Source: Adenophora triphylla var. japonica (lineage: Eukaryota; Streptophyta; Magnoliopsida; Asterales; Campanulaceae). Taken from it: a stretch of 64,000 bases of DNA. This document shows, one piece after another, positions 47,643 to 58,592 of this stretch. The stretch spans positions 434,001-498,000 of the forward strand of contig JAFEMH010000733.1 in NCBI GenBank assembly GCA_022495995.1. The letters are read 5' to 3'. Position 1 is the first letter of the stretch. Each line of letters opens with the position of its first letter. Under the pieces are notes generated by a model. That model saw only the letters and a program-made list of their open reading frames with translations, searched no databases and was not told the DNA's origin. Both the position numbers and the translations under genes were made by a program.

Positions 47643-49318
47643 TGATGGATGTGGTTTTACCCATCCAAAAGATATATTTCCTAGCTTATTTGATGCTCGA
47701 AACCTTGAGAATTTAATGTATTTTCTAGTGTTTTGAAAGTACAGGGGTTGAAGTGCAATTATTGAGAAAATGGAGGATTGGAGCGTACTTTGGAAGCTTT
47801 TGGATCAAATTGCAATTTTGGAAAATTTGGGACAAAACGGAAATTTGGAAGTTCAAGGGACCAAATTGGAATTCTTGAAAATTCAGGGACTAAACTGGAA
47901 ATATGGAATTTTTGGACGAATTTAATTTATAAAAATTTGTGGGATTAAATGAAAAATAAAATCCTAAAGAGCGAAGTGCAAAAGAAGTCATTATAGCGGT
48001 CAAAGTGCGACTGCAAAATTATGATGGACGAAACGAATATTAAAGTGTACAAAATAAGAAAGGCCATTGCATCCGGTTGGCCGGCCGAGGAAAGCTTGTT
48101 TGGGGCCAAGGTTGATTTGTTTGGGGCCATTTGTTGGGCCAGGAGGATTTGCTGGGCCAAGCTTGAAGTGAAGTAGGCGCACACCCACTGCAACTGGGCG
48201 CACGCCCGGAAGTATCCAGATTGAGTACAGGCGTACACCTAGTCAAAGTGGGCGCGCGCTCGGTATGTGCGAACAAAGGCAGTCCAGTTTCCTTATTTTG
48301 GACAGATTCTAAAGATTTTCCACATATTTGCACAGAATCAGCCACGAATTTCGGGAGATTTTCTATTTTGACTAGGATTTTGACCCTAATTTGTTTCCAA
48401 AAGGATTTTCACCTCCCTCCTCCTATATAAAAACAACCCTAGACTAGTTTTGTATCATCTTTTATCTTTTATTTTTGGGATCTTTGGATCTTTTATTCTT
48501 TAATTTTCTCTCTATATTTTTAGTTTAGGTTTTATTTATTTTTGAAGATGAAAGAACAAGGTTTTGCTTTATTTATTTTAATGGCCATTCAAGGCTAATT
48601 TATTTTATTAATGGATTGAGGTGAGTAACAATTTGATCTTTATGCTAAGGTTTTAATTCTTTCTATTTCTTTTTCGTTCTTGTTCTTCTCAACGGTTTTA
48701 ATTATTGTCTTGAGATCAATTGTATTGACCTTGCGGAATATACTTTTGACCTCTTGAATTTATTTGGGTATAAATTATTGCACTTGCGTGGATGATTTAT
48801 AATTTGACCATTGTCGAGAAGAATAGATTCAATTGAGGACCTTGCGGAAATCAAACGAATCTAGGTTCCATTGTTCTTAAGTTTTTAATTGAATTCTTGA
48901 ATGTTTTTATTGACCTTGCGGAATATATGAACAAGATAGAGTTATTAGGGTTTTAATGTTCTTATTGACCTTGCGGAATATATTAACATCTTAACCCTAG
49001 GTTTTTGTGAACGAACCCAAGAATGAGATTGAATCCTTTTCACATGAAATAAAAAGCATAAAGTGAAAATTGTTATGATCTCCAAACCATGAATCCCTTG
49101 TCTCTTGATATCTTTAATTTATTTATTTTGCTTTCTTAGTTTTAATAATAAAATCAAAATCAAACCCCCCTTTTTCCCTTTTGTTTCGTTTACACTAATT
49201 AAACCAACTTGTTAAATCACACGAGTCTCTGTGGTTCGACCCTTACTTTTGTATATTGCTACTTCGGTGACTTGTACACTTGCAAGGTTTTTATTACACA
49301 GTGGAATTTTCTCCATCA
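47643..49318 (+). repeat. Element E LTR 2 (shared by E1 and E2)
   Basis: Full LTR, nearly identical to LTR 1. It serves as the 3' LTR of E1 and as the 5' LTR of E2. Its GC palindrome is mutated (GGGCGCGCGCTC near 48250). Confidence 0.95.
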
Positions 49319-49324
49319 AGTTTT

Positions 49325-49342
49325 TGGCGCCGTTGCCGGGGA
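49325..49342 (+). promoter_or_regulatory. Element E2 primer binding site (tRNA-Asp type)
   Basis: Same 18-base TGGCGCCGTTGCCGGGGA, 6 bases after LTR 2. Confidence 0.85.
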
Positions 49343-49379
49343 CTTGTTGTGATTTTTAACAAGTTTATTTAATCGGTGC

Positions 49380-51785
49380 ATGTTTGGTCGCCGGTCATTG
49401 GATCCTAACTTGGTTCCTTTGAACGACGAGATAGACAAAGTTGAGAGAGGCATTCCCTCTACTCAAGTGTTTGAAACTGATTCTGAAACTTCTGTCACCG
49501 AGACAGAGGTAACTTTGAGTGAATTAGAAACTTCTTCCACCGAGGGAGAGGAATTTGTATTTGATATGGCTTTGCAAGCACCTACTATGGATGCCTTCTC
49601 TAGGCTGCGGGTGGACACGTCTGTGTCATGCATTGTGTTGACTGAGGCAACAAAAAGTTACGAGGTAAAAGGCCATCTGTTTAACATGATCCCTCAATTT
49701 CATGGCCTTCCCTCGGAGGATTCTTTGAATTTCTTGAGGGAATATATGATGATTGTGTCGAGTTTTCCATTGAGAGAGGGTGTGACTGATGAGCACTTAA
49801 GATTGAAATGTTTTCCCTTTGCTTTGAGGGATAATGCTAAGAAGTGGCTCATGTTGCTCCCACCTAGGAGCATAAATACTTGGGATGAATTACATGATAT
49901 ATTTTTGAGAAAATACTTCCCACATGCTACGTTAGCCACTTTTAGACAGAAAATTATAGGGTTCACACAGGACTCTTTTGAAGCATTCCATGAAGCATGG
50001 GACAGATTTAAGATGCTTTTGGTGCAATGTCCCCACCATAATTTTCCTTTGCCTTTATTGCATCAAACTTTCTATGGGGGGTTGACACAAGCCGATCAGG
50101 CTATGGTGGATAACGCAGCCGGAGGCTCTTTAGGAGCCAAAACTGCGAATGAGACCCAAAATCTATTTGAGAGATTAGCATCTAATTCTCAACAAAAGGG
50201 GTCAAGGGGTAAAACAAATAGTGTGAATGGAATAGGGTTGAGTGATGAGATTTCAAAACAAATTGCGCTTCTTAATCAAAAATTTGATAAGTTGGCCATG
50301 AGTAGTACTTTCAATTCTGCTTCCAATGTGTCATCTGTTGGTAATGTAATGCATGATAGTTGTGTCATATATGCAAAGGTTCCCACCAAGCAACAATCAG
50401 TACGGGAATGCATACAATCTAGGAGGGCAAGCAGGGCCGAGACATCCCAACCTGTCATGGGGTGGAAATCAACCGAATAAAACTCTCCATCCCCAACCAC
50501 CACCTCAGGGGCCCTTTGAGAGGAATAGAGAGCCTTGGGAAGAACCCATGATGCAGTTAAAGATGGAGCAACAATAGTACAAGATGGAACAACAACAAGC
50601 CTTCAGAAATCATGAAATTTGCCATGCGAGAGTTACGACCCAAATTGGACAGTTGGTGGAAGCGGTACAAGGCCAAAGACAAGAAAATTTTCAAAATCCA
50701 CCAGAGCAAGCCAAGTCTATTGTGACTATTTGGGATGAAAGTGATGAGATTGAGGAGGTATTTCTTTCTTCCCTTGATAATTTTGAATGTGATAATATTG
50801 ATAATGTTAGTGAGGAAGAGGATGAGATTGGGGAGGTTCAATATGTATTTTCTGCATTAAATTTAGAAACCCCTCCTCCCAATGTTGAAAGAACCATACC
50901 CTCTGGAGGTGTGGAGTTTGAAAAGATTAAACATGTTCAAAAAGACCTCGGGTGTTTCACTATCCCAATTTCTTTAGGGGGTCAAAATTTTAAAGGTTTG
51001 TTGGATCTTGGGGCAAGTGTTAATGTGATGCCCTTTCATGTTTTTAGAAGTTTGGGGGTATGTGAGTTGAAACCACCCATGAGAGACTTGCAATTGGCGG
51101 ATCTCTCAATCAAAAGACCTTTAGGGGTTATTGAAGGGGTGTTTGTTAAAATCGATAAAATCATTATCCCTATTGACTTTTATGTGATGTGTATGGAGGG
51201 ATCAAGTGAGGAACAACTGAAAACTCCCATTCTGCTTGGGAGGCCATTTATGTTTGACACTAAGGCCACCATTGATGTGTGTCAAGGGGTTGTGTCCTTG
51301 AGAGGTATGGGGGAGGAATGTAAATTTTGTATGTTTAAAAATGATAAGAAACCCTCCCCCACAGATGGTTTTGTAGGAGCCATAACCGATTTTCCAATTG
51401 TCAAATATGATGTGAATGGATGTGAGAAAAGTGGAGATAATGCGGACGTGTGCCCCTTGGATAGTAACATTAAAGCCGACCAATACTCTAGGAGTAACGG
51501 GTCGTATCACTCCCCACACGACTCCCATAAAGAGTCGATTTCATCACATCTACCACAAGGGCATTCAAAACTTAAAGTTAGAGAGGAGAGTTATTTTCCT
51601 GATTTATCTGAGACTATTTTTGCTAATATTTTTGCTCAAGATAACCTCTTTGATCTTGTTGAGGAAGATGTTCCGCAGGTGAAGGAACAAACTAAGTTTG
51701 GGGGCAAGAGCCCCAACAAAAAGAAAAGAAAAAGGGTGAAGCATAAAGCACCCAAAGTTTCGTGGGCTCCACCTGAATTAATTAA
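49380..51785 (+). pseudogene. Element E2 gag-protease (zinc knuckle deleted)
   Basis: The first frame (49380-50480) keeps the gag core intact, including the residues that E1 loses by frameshift. A 90-bp in-frame deletion, relative to E1 44414-44503, removes the CCHC zinc knuckle. The linker and protease are in the +1 frame, broken by TAG at 50575-50577, and then open from 50584. The protease motif DLGAS is present (about 51009). At 51785/51786 the sequence jumps into the middle of an LTR, so the open frame running on to 52080 is an artefact of that fusion. Confidence 0.85.
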
Positions 51786-52838
51786 GCGTACACCCGGTCT
51801 CAGTGGGCGCGCGCCCGGTATGTACGGACAGATGCAGCCAGTTTCCTTATTTTGGACGAATTCTAAAGATTTTCCACAGATTTGCACAGAATCAGCCACG
51901 GATTTCGGGAGATTTTCTATTTTGACTAGGATTTTGACTCTAATTTGTTTCCAAAAAGGATTTCCACCTCCCTCCTCCTATATAAACAACCCTAGACTAG
52001 TTTTGTATCATCTTTTATTTATTTTCTTGGGATCTTTGGATCTTTTATTCTTTTATTTTCTCTCTATATTTTTAGTTTAGGTTTTTACTTATGAAGATGA
52101 AAGAACAAGGTTTTTCTTTATTTATTTTAATGGCCCTTCAAGGCTAATTTATTTTATTCATGGATTGAGGTGAGTAACAATTTGATCTTTATGCTAAGGT
52201 TTTAATTCTTTCTATTTCTTTTTCGTTCTTGTTCTTCTCAACGGTTTTAATTTTGTTCTTGAGATCAATTGTGTTGACCTTGCGGAATATACTTTTGCCC
52301 TCTTGAATTTATTTGGGTATAAATTATTGCACTTGCGTGGATGATTTATAATTTGACCATTGTCGAGAAGAATGGATTCAATTGAGGACCTTGCGGAAAT
52401 CAAACGAATCTAGGTTCCATTGTTCTTAAATTTTTAATTGAATTCTTGAATGTTTTTATTGACCTTGCGGAATATATGAACAAGATAGAGTTATTAGGGT
52501 TTTAATGTTCTTATTGACCTTGCGGAATATATTAACATCTTAACCCTAGGTTTTTGTGAACGAACCCAAGAATGAGATTGAATCATTTTCACATGAAATA
52601 AAAAGCATAAAGTGATAATTGTTATGATCCCCAATCCATGAATCCCTTGTCTCTTATTATCTTTAATTTATTTATTTGCTTTTCAATTTAGTTTATTTTA
52701 ATCAATCAAAATCAAATTCCCCCTTCTTGTTTCGTTTACACTAATTAAATCAACTTGTTAAAGCACACGAGTCTCTGTGGTTCGACCCTTACTTTTGTAC
52801 GTTGCTACTTCGGTGACTTGTACACTTGCAAGGTTTTT
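51786..52838 (+). repeat. Element E LTR 3, 5'-truncated
   Basis: Begins within the LTR at CGTACACC (equivalent to about 42280 in LTR 1) and runs to CTTGCAAGG. It carries more private differences than LTRs 1 and 2, and keeps the GGGCGCGCGCCC palindrome and the TATA. Confidence 0.9.
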
Positions 52839-52922
52839 AAATCAACTTGTTAAAGCACACGAGTCTCTGTGGTTCGACCCTTACTTTTGTACGTTGCTAC
52901 TTCGGTGACTTGTACACGAGTC
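52839..52922 (+). repeat. Duplicated LTR filler at the E/A junction
   Basis: 79 bp at 52839-52917 repeat exactly 52747-52825 of LTR 3. Then GAGTCTCTG leads into element A sequence (from 52923). Confidence 0.9.
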
Positions 52923-55900
52923 TCTGGGAATTGTGGTTCAAGGCCTCGAGCCTCGTCGGTTGGGAAATCAGCCAGTTGTTCAGCCATTGCCCGTCCCTTG
53001 ATTGACTTTTGATTAACGTACTTGATGTCAAATTCCGCTAGGAAGAAGGACCATTTGGCGAGCCTCATTGACAGAGATGGTTTGTCGAAGAGGTATTTGA
53101 CTGGGTCCATTTTGGACACCAAGTGTACCGTGTGCGACTGCATGTAGTGCCGTAATTTTCCGACAACCCATACCAGAGCTGCGCAGATTTTCTCGAGGGC
53201 TGAGTAGTTGAGTTCGCTGCCTTGAAACTTTCGACTGACGAAGTAGATGGCATTCTCGACTCGTGACTCTTTCTTTTCTTGACAGAGCATGGCTCCAACT
53301 GCGGTGTCGGTCACAGTTAGGTATAGTAACAGTGGCTTCTCCTCGTGGAGAGGACAGAGAATCGGAGGACTCACAAGGTATGCCTTTATTTCCTCAAAGG
53401 CATCTTGGCATTCTGAGTTCCATTCGATGTCGGCGTTCTTCTTCATCAGTTTGAAGATTGGCTCGCGCATGGAGGTCAATTGGTTGACGAAGCGGCTGAT
53501 ATACTGCAGGCGGCCCATGAAGCTTTTCACCTCTGTCTGAGTTTGCGGTGGTCTCATTTCGATGATGGCCTTGATCTTTTGAGGATCAACCTCGATGCCT
53601 CTCTCGGTGACCATGTATCCCAGGACCTTGCCTCGGCTAACCCCAAATGTGCATTTGGCAGGGCTTAGCCTCATTGAGTGTTTTCGGAGGCGATTGAAGA
53701 ATTTTCTCAGGTCTGTGAGGTGTTGTCCATCTGATACCTTTGAGTGGATGATCATGTCATCGACGTACACTTCGATCTCTTTGTGGATCATATCGTGAAA
53801 GAGGGTGGTTGCTGCCCGTTGGTAGGTAGCCCCAGCGTTCTTTAGTTCGAAAGGCATTACTGTGTAGCAGTAGGTTCCCCAGGGGGTTGTGAAGGCTGTC
53901 TTTTCTTGGTCTTCTTCGGCCATCTTGATTTGATTGTAGCCGGCAAACCCGTCCACGAAGGACTTGACTTCGAAATTGGCTGTAGTGTCTACCAACATGT
54001 CGATGTTGGGTAGTGGAAAATCGTCCTTGGGACTTGCTTTGTTGAGATCTCGGAAGTCCACGCAGCAACGTACTTTTCCATTGGCCTTGGTGACCGTGAC
54101 GATATTGGAGAGCCATGTGGGGTACTCGATCACCCTGATGAAGCCGACGCGGAGCATTTTTTCGATCTCTTCTTTGACTTGTAAAGACCATTCTGGCTTG
54201 ATTCGGCGTAGCTTTTGCTTGATGGGCTTGGCCTCGGGATTCAAAGGAATCCGGTGTTCTACAATGTTTGGATCTAATCCAGGCATGTCTTGGTAGGACC
54301 AAGCGAACACGTCCACGAATTCTTTGAGCAGTGTAGTCAATGCGTCTTGCTCTGTGCCAGTGAAGAAACTTCCGATTTGCGTCTCTTTTGGCTCTTCAGC
54401 AGTTCCCAAATTCACTTTGGTTAAAACCTCCTCGGCAGCTTGGGCCCGGTTTTTCTCTCGTTTGACAACATGCTTAAAGATGTGCTTAATGTATTGTTCA
54501 TTTAATGTATCTGCTTCTTCATCAAGTGAATCGTTATTAACTGTTTGTGTGTTAGTTAATTTATCAGTTGTTAAAGATGCAATGAGAGGATACTCGGAAA
54601 GATCGAAGCATTCATTAAGAGCATACGGGAATACATTATTGGCAATGAGTTCGTAATCTTCTGGCGTGAGGCCATCAGATGACTCGAGAGACTCAAATTC
54701 AAAGATAATGGACTCAGGATGAGTTTTGACACTGGACTCTAGGACTCGAGGGGTCAGACCAAGTTGTTCGATCATGTCCTTTTTGCTGGCAGTGGGTCCG
54801 GAGAAGGTGGCCCAGTTATTGAGTGGCAATGAGCTTGATAGGAGGCGGGGTTTGAAAGCCTTTGTGTCACCGTTCCCAATCATGGCTATCACAGAGTTAT
54901 CAGAAACAAAATCGATCAGGTCTGGCATCTCGAATTCTTCTTTGAAGAGCAGGTGGAGCAGTGGCTCGTTCCAAGCATCGTCTGCGGAGTCTTTTGCTTT
55001 TGTCTTGGGCATTACTAGCTCGAATGCAGACTCGTCGCGCTTGTTGAAGGCAGGAATGTTGACAGAGAGTTTTTCGAGTTCTTCTGCCAAAGAGGGGGTT
55101 TTCCCGAACCAAAATTCGTTGTGAATAGTGGTGGTCATGGATCCCGGTAGAGGCGGTGTGTCGAGAAATGCTCTTCGGACGGGATTTGGCTTGAGGCCTC
55201 TGAATCTTGCCAGGTTCTGCTGGAGCTTGTCCATGGTTGTCGGCCAGCTTTGTTTGGCGCTGATCAGCTCTGTTCCCTTTCCTGGATCCTCTTCCAAGTT
55301 GCCGGCCTTCTTTGTGAAGTACTTGGTCATGTCGAAGCTGTAAGGTTGAAGATCGGAGATTGCGTGCAAGCCTCTTTTGTTATCTGCGGAGCGTTTTCAT
55401 GCAGCTCGCTTGTCCTCCGCAATGTGTTCGGGAGTAGGAGAGTATCCCAAGCCATGGAGAGTATTCTGTTCTTTGATATGGATGATTTGTTGGGTACCCT
55501 GATGACGTTTTCCCAAACCGAGCCCCGGGATGTAGTTCATGTGCTTCATCATTTTCATCGGGGGAGGGATCTTGTCCCAAATCAAAGGCAGGTCTATGTG
55601 GCATACCTGGGCCTTTGGGCTTTCGATGGTGAACCCTGTTAGCATCATGCCATCATCGTCGTGTTTGATCTCTAAGACAGGGACGCCATTTGTGTCGGTC
55701 CTTTCAGTGACTACGCTATCACTGTATATGATGGTTAGATATGTTCCTTGGACAAACTTTACGCACTGATGGAGAGTGGATGCCACCCCATTGATCTGGT
55801 GTAGCCAAGGGCATCCCAAAATGGCAGTGAATGTGATCGGGATGTCGATGACTTGGAAATCCGTCGGGACCATTTATTTTCCGAACCACAGGTTCAAAGT

Positions 55901-56107
55901 GGCTATTCCCAAGACTGGGTGGGACGTTGAGTCGTATGCCTTGATTGCCTGAGTTGAGGGCTTTAGATCAGTCACTTTGATACCTAGCAGATCCATCATT
56001 TTGGATGGCAGGACATTCATGGATGATCCCCCATCTACCAAAACCCGTGGGAGACGACGCTCGTCCAGTTGAACTGTTATGTAGAGAGGCTCATTCAGTC
56101 GCCCCAA
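52923..56107 (-). pseudogene. Element A protease-reverse transcriptase-RNase H
   Basis: One - strand frame broken by only two stops, TAA at 55874-55876 and TGA at 55397-55399. The protease motif LVDGGSSMNVLP is at about 56050, then ILGCPWLHQINGV and a G-rich MNYIPGLGLGKRHQG. The RT starts near 54350 with FAWSYQDMPGL; it has CCVDFRDLNKASPKD, the metal-binding Asp in SFVDGFAGYNQIKM, and YVDDMIIHS. RNase H has LYLTVTDTAVGAML and YFVSRKFQG. The frame ends at the E junction, after ARGLEPQFP. All visible catalytic residues of RT are kept. Confidence 0.9.
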
Positions 56108-56479
56108 ATTTTGGAAGGTCGAGCTACTGTGAAAGTGATGATATTGCCGTAATTAATGTTGCCAATCATCTGAACCGCTTCATCGGGTGTCACCGTGATG
56201 GGAACCATGGTGCAGGCCAGCTTTCTTCCAACTTGAGCTTGTGCGGGTAAGATGAAGTGAGTAAGGACCGGAGCGAGATGTTAGCCTGAGTGCGCTTGAG
56301 CCGAGTTAAGACAGGATCCTCGGCCTTTGGGTCCAAGGTTTCACTTCTTTGGCGTAGGGCCCCTTTTTAGTTCGTGGCTCAGGTATGGTTGGCCTTTTGT
56401 CTGCCCGTGGAGGATTCACTGGGATTTGACCGAACGTGTCGAACGTTCACTTACGGCCTTATGGTTTTGCTTGTCTCTC

Positions 56480-57250
56480 CTATTTCGTAGTGGGAGGACC
56501 CTGATTGGCGTAAGGCCAGACTGCACATTTCAATTCGTTCACTGTCATAGCTTTTACTGAAGCATCAATAGTGGCTTTGAGATCTTCCCAAGACAGGGGT
56601 TGGATTATCTGGACCTTCGGGCCTTCGGTGGCGGTGCGGAGCTCGTCCCAGCTGATCATGGAGCAGACGTTGCCATGGCCTTGTGTAGAGCTAGGCTTGC
56701 TGGAGTAGATGACATAGTAGTCAAACTTCCCTGAGGGTTCTCCAAGGGTTCCGACTGTGGGATCACCGGATTCATACCTCTTCTTTAGTTTTTGTTGAGA
56801 AGATGGCTTCTTCTTTCTTCGAGGACGGCCCTCGTTCATTTCATCCTGGAATTCCATTTCCAGACAAGCACTGCAATCGCAGACGTCCCACCAGATGTGT
56901 CCGTTGTTCGGCGGTGGTACCGGGACCTCAGGAGGCTGAATGGGCAGGCCTTCCCCCGGAGGGTCCTGTGGCCTTATGTCATAACTGCATGGTTCGTACG
57001 AGGGCAACAGGTTGACTTCTGGGAGACAATGAGAGGCGTTAGAAGCTGCAGGAGCAGTCATGGCTTTGGAAGCCCCAGGTAGTTGGGTGGCTAATGTCCC
57101 GAAGTGGTGCATAGCGTCCTCGATCCAGGCTTGTTGTTCACCTTGGCGTTTCTCAATAGCCATGAGGACCTGCCAAACTTCTTCCAATGTTGGGAAATTT
57201 CTTGGGGGTAAGGTCCCATTCTCATCGTTGTTATCCACTGACTTGGCCAT
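56480..57250 (-). CDS. Element A gag-like N-terminal ORF without gag core
   Basis: 256 codons from ATG at 57250 on the - strand, in the same frame as the protease-RT. It has an N-terminal helical segment (LEEVWQVLMAIEKRQGEQQ), a Pro-rich part, a Cys-containing CDCSACLEMEF and a basic RPRRKKK run. I see no retrotransposon gag core and no CCHC knuckle, so the core appears deleted or highly diverged. Between 56480 and 56107 the coding is interrupted, but ACTMVPITVTPDEAVQMIG is readable near 56220. Confidence 0.55.
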   Translation of the reverse strand: MAKSVDNNDENGTLPPRNFPTLEEVWQVLMAIEKRQGEQQAWIEDAMHHFGTLATQLPGASKAMTAPAASNASHCLPEVNLLPSYEPCSYDIRPQDPPGEGLPIQPPEVPVPPPNNGHIWWDVCDCSACLEMEFQDEMNEGRPRRKKKPSSQQKLKKRYESGDPTVGTLGEPSGKFDYYVIYSSKPSSTQGHGNVCSMISWDELRTATEGPKVQIIQPLSWEDLKATIDASVKAMTVNELKCAVWPYANQGPPTTK

Positions 57251-57506
57251 GGGGAATTGACGGACTGTCCTGGTGACAGAGCTGGGAAGAAAGTTGGACC
57301 TTGCGGCTTTGACACGGGGAGACGGGTTCCTGGGTACTCTCGATCACTCTCTGTTAGCTGGAGGGGGTGATGGGCAAGGTTTAGACACAGGAATGGCCTC
57401 ACGGGATAAAAGGGGGAAAGCTCACGTGGCATGCGGTTTCCGTTTCTTTTATATTTTTTTTGTTGTTTTAATTTACTTAAAACATGTTTTCTCAGAGTCC
57501 TAGGTA

Positions 57507-57685
57507 GGTTGGAAAAGATTGCTCTTCTTTTTCGCAACTATGCTAGATCCTGGGTCAGTGGAGACCATCTGTGCGACTATAAGCCCCTCGTTTTGCACCT
57601 GTATTTCGACATCCCAGGGTGGACAGCCCCGGGCGAGGGTCCTATAGGGCAAGCGGTTTCCACCGGCCTAAAAGAAAAATCGAAC
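57507..57685 (-). promoter_or_regulatory. Conserved leader block of element A
   Basis: Counterpart of 29041-29219 in B, lying between primer site and gag-like ORF. Both show GCCCCTCG, CACCTGTATTTCGAC and GGACAGCCCCGGGCGAGGGT in the same order and spacing. Confidence 0.6.
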
Positions 57686-58228
57686 CTAAGGACCGAGCCT
57701 GTCATGTTCGTTTTAATGCGTTAGCCATGTGAATAGTGAACCGAGCCGGCCACTGAGTCAAGATCAGGTCAAGAGTTCGGCATGACCTCTCTTTACCTTG
57801 CTTGCGCAAGGGATCTGTGACGTTAGGCGTTGGCTGGGTCATATTGTCATGGCTGACGTATCAAAGGCGTGATGACATGGTGTCATGTGAGCATGGATGT
57901 ATATCCGGGACGGAACATCGTGTTGGTGTAGCTTCAAATCAAGATCGTGTCGAGATTTTAGCATGACCTTTCATCGCTTTGCTTACGCAAGGGATCTTGA
58001 GTTCCGAGCCTTGACTCAGAAAATGGCCGGCATGGTATATGTATCCAGGCTGTATGACATGGACTGGGTAAAAACCAACCGAGTCTGGACAGAGTGTGAC
58101 TCAAGACTCAAACGTGCAGGGTTGACGCTTGGCTAGGATGGGATGTTTGGAATGATCCCGTGCGCATCCGAGAGGCCTAGGAAGACCAAACGGACTGCAA
58201 CTGAGACCACTCCGGGTTAAGGGTTGTA

Positions 58229-58337
58229 GTGTGCAGTGTATCCGAGGCAGCAGTGCGCGTAGCGTGCGGTGTAACCGAGGCAGCAGTGTGCGTAGTGTGC
58301 GGTGTAACCGAGGCAGCAGTGCGAGTAGTGTGCGGTC
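58229..58337. repeat. Short tandem repeat in element A leader
   Basis: Three to four units of roughly 36 bp: GTGTGCGGTGTAACCGAGGC plus AGCAGTGTGCGTA. A single related piece lies near 29775 in B. Confidence 0.8.
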
Positions 58338-58572
58338 TCTAAAATTCTTTTTCTGAGTAAAACAGAAGTTTTTTTTTTCGAAGAATTTTAAATGTATGCA
58401 CAGATGTATATTGATGCATTTTTTTTTGTATTTTTATTTTTTTTTGTAAAATAAAAACGAAGCACGTGCACACACACACAACAGTTAAAGAAAGGGGTAA
58501 AATGAAAGTTTGACCCTCATCATCGTTTTAAAAATCTTTTGTTTTGTTTAAAAAGATTTTAAAACAAAATAT

Positions 58573-58590
58573 TCCCCAGCAGAGTCGCCA
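58573..58590 (-). promoter_or_regulatory. Element A primer binding site
   Basis: The - strand reads TGGCGACTCTGCTGGGGA, two bases after the LTR end. It differs from B's site at one base. The tRNA is not identified by me. Confidence 0.8.
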
Positions 58591-58592
58591 AC

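Larger units (their letters stand above)
41697..49318 (+). mobile_element. Element E1: Athila-like gag-protease-only retrotransposon
   Basis: LTR 41697-43368, primer site, gag-protease 43430-46037, a long non-coding 3' part, purine tract, LTR 47643-49318. LTRs start TGATGGA and end TCCATCA. Differences between the two LTRs are few (about a dozen substitutions by eye), so it is young. The internal part (4.3 kb) has no RT, RNase H or integrase, which makes it a TR-GAG-like non-autonomous element. It sits in A's pol, between RT-RNaseH and the second RNase H. It shares LTR 2 with a second internal copy (E2). Confidence 0.9.

Noticed and set aside
50584..52080. 498-codon ORF as a single protein
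   Set aside because: Only the part up to 51785 is gag-protease. The rest is LTR sequence read through after a deletion junction.
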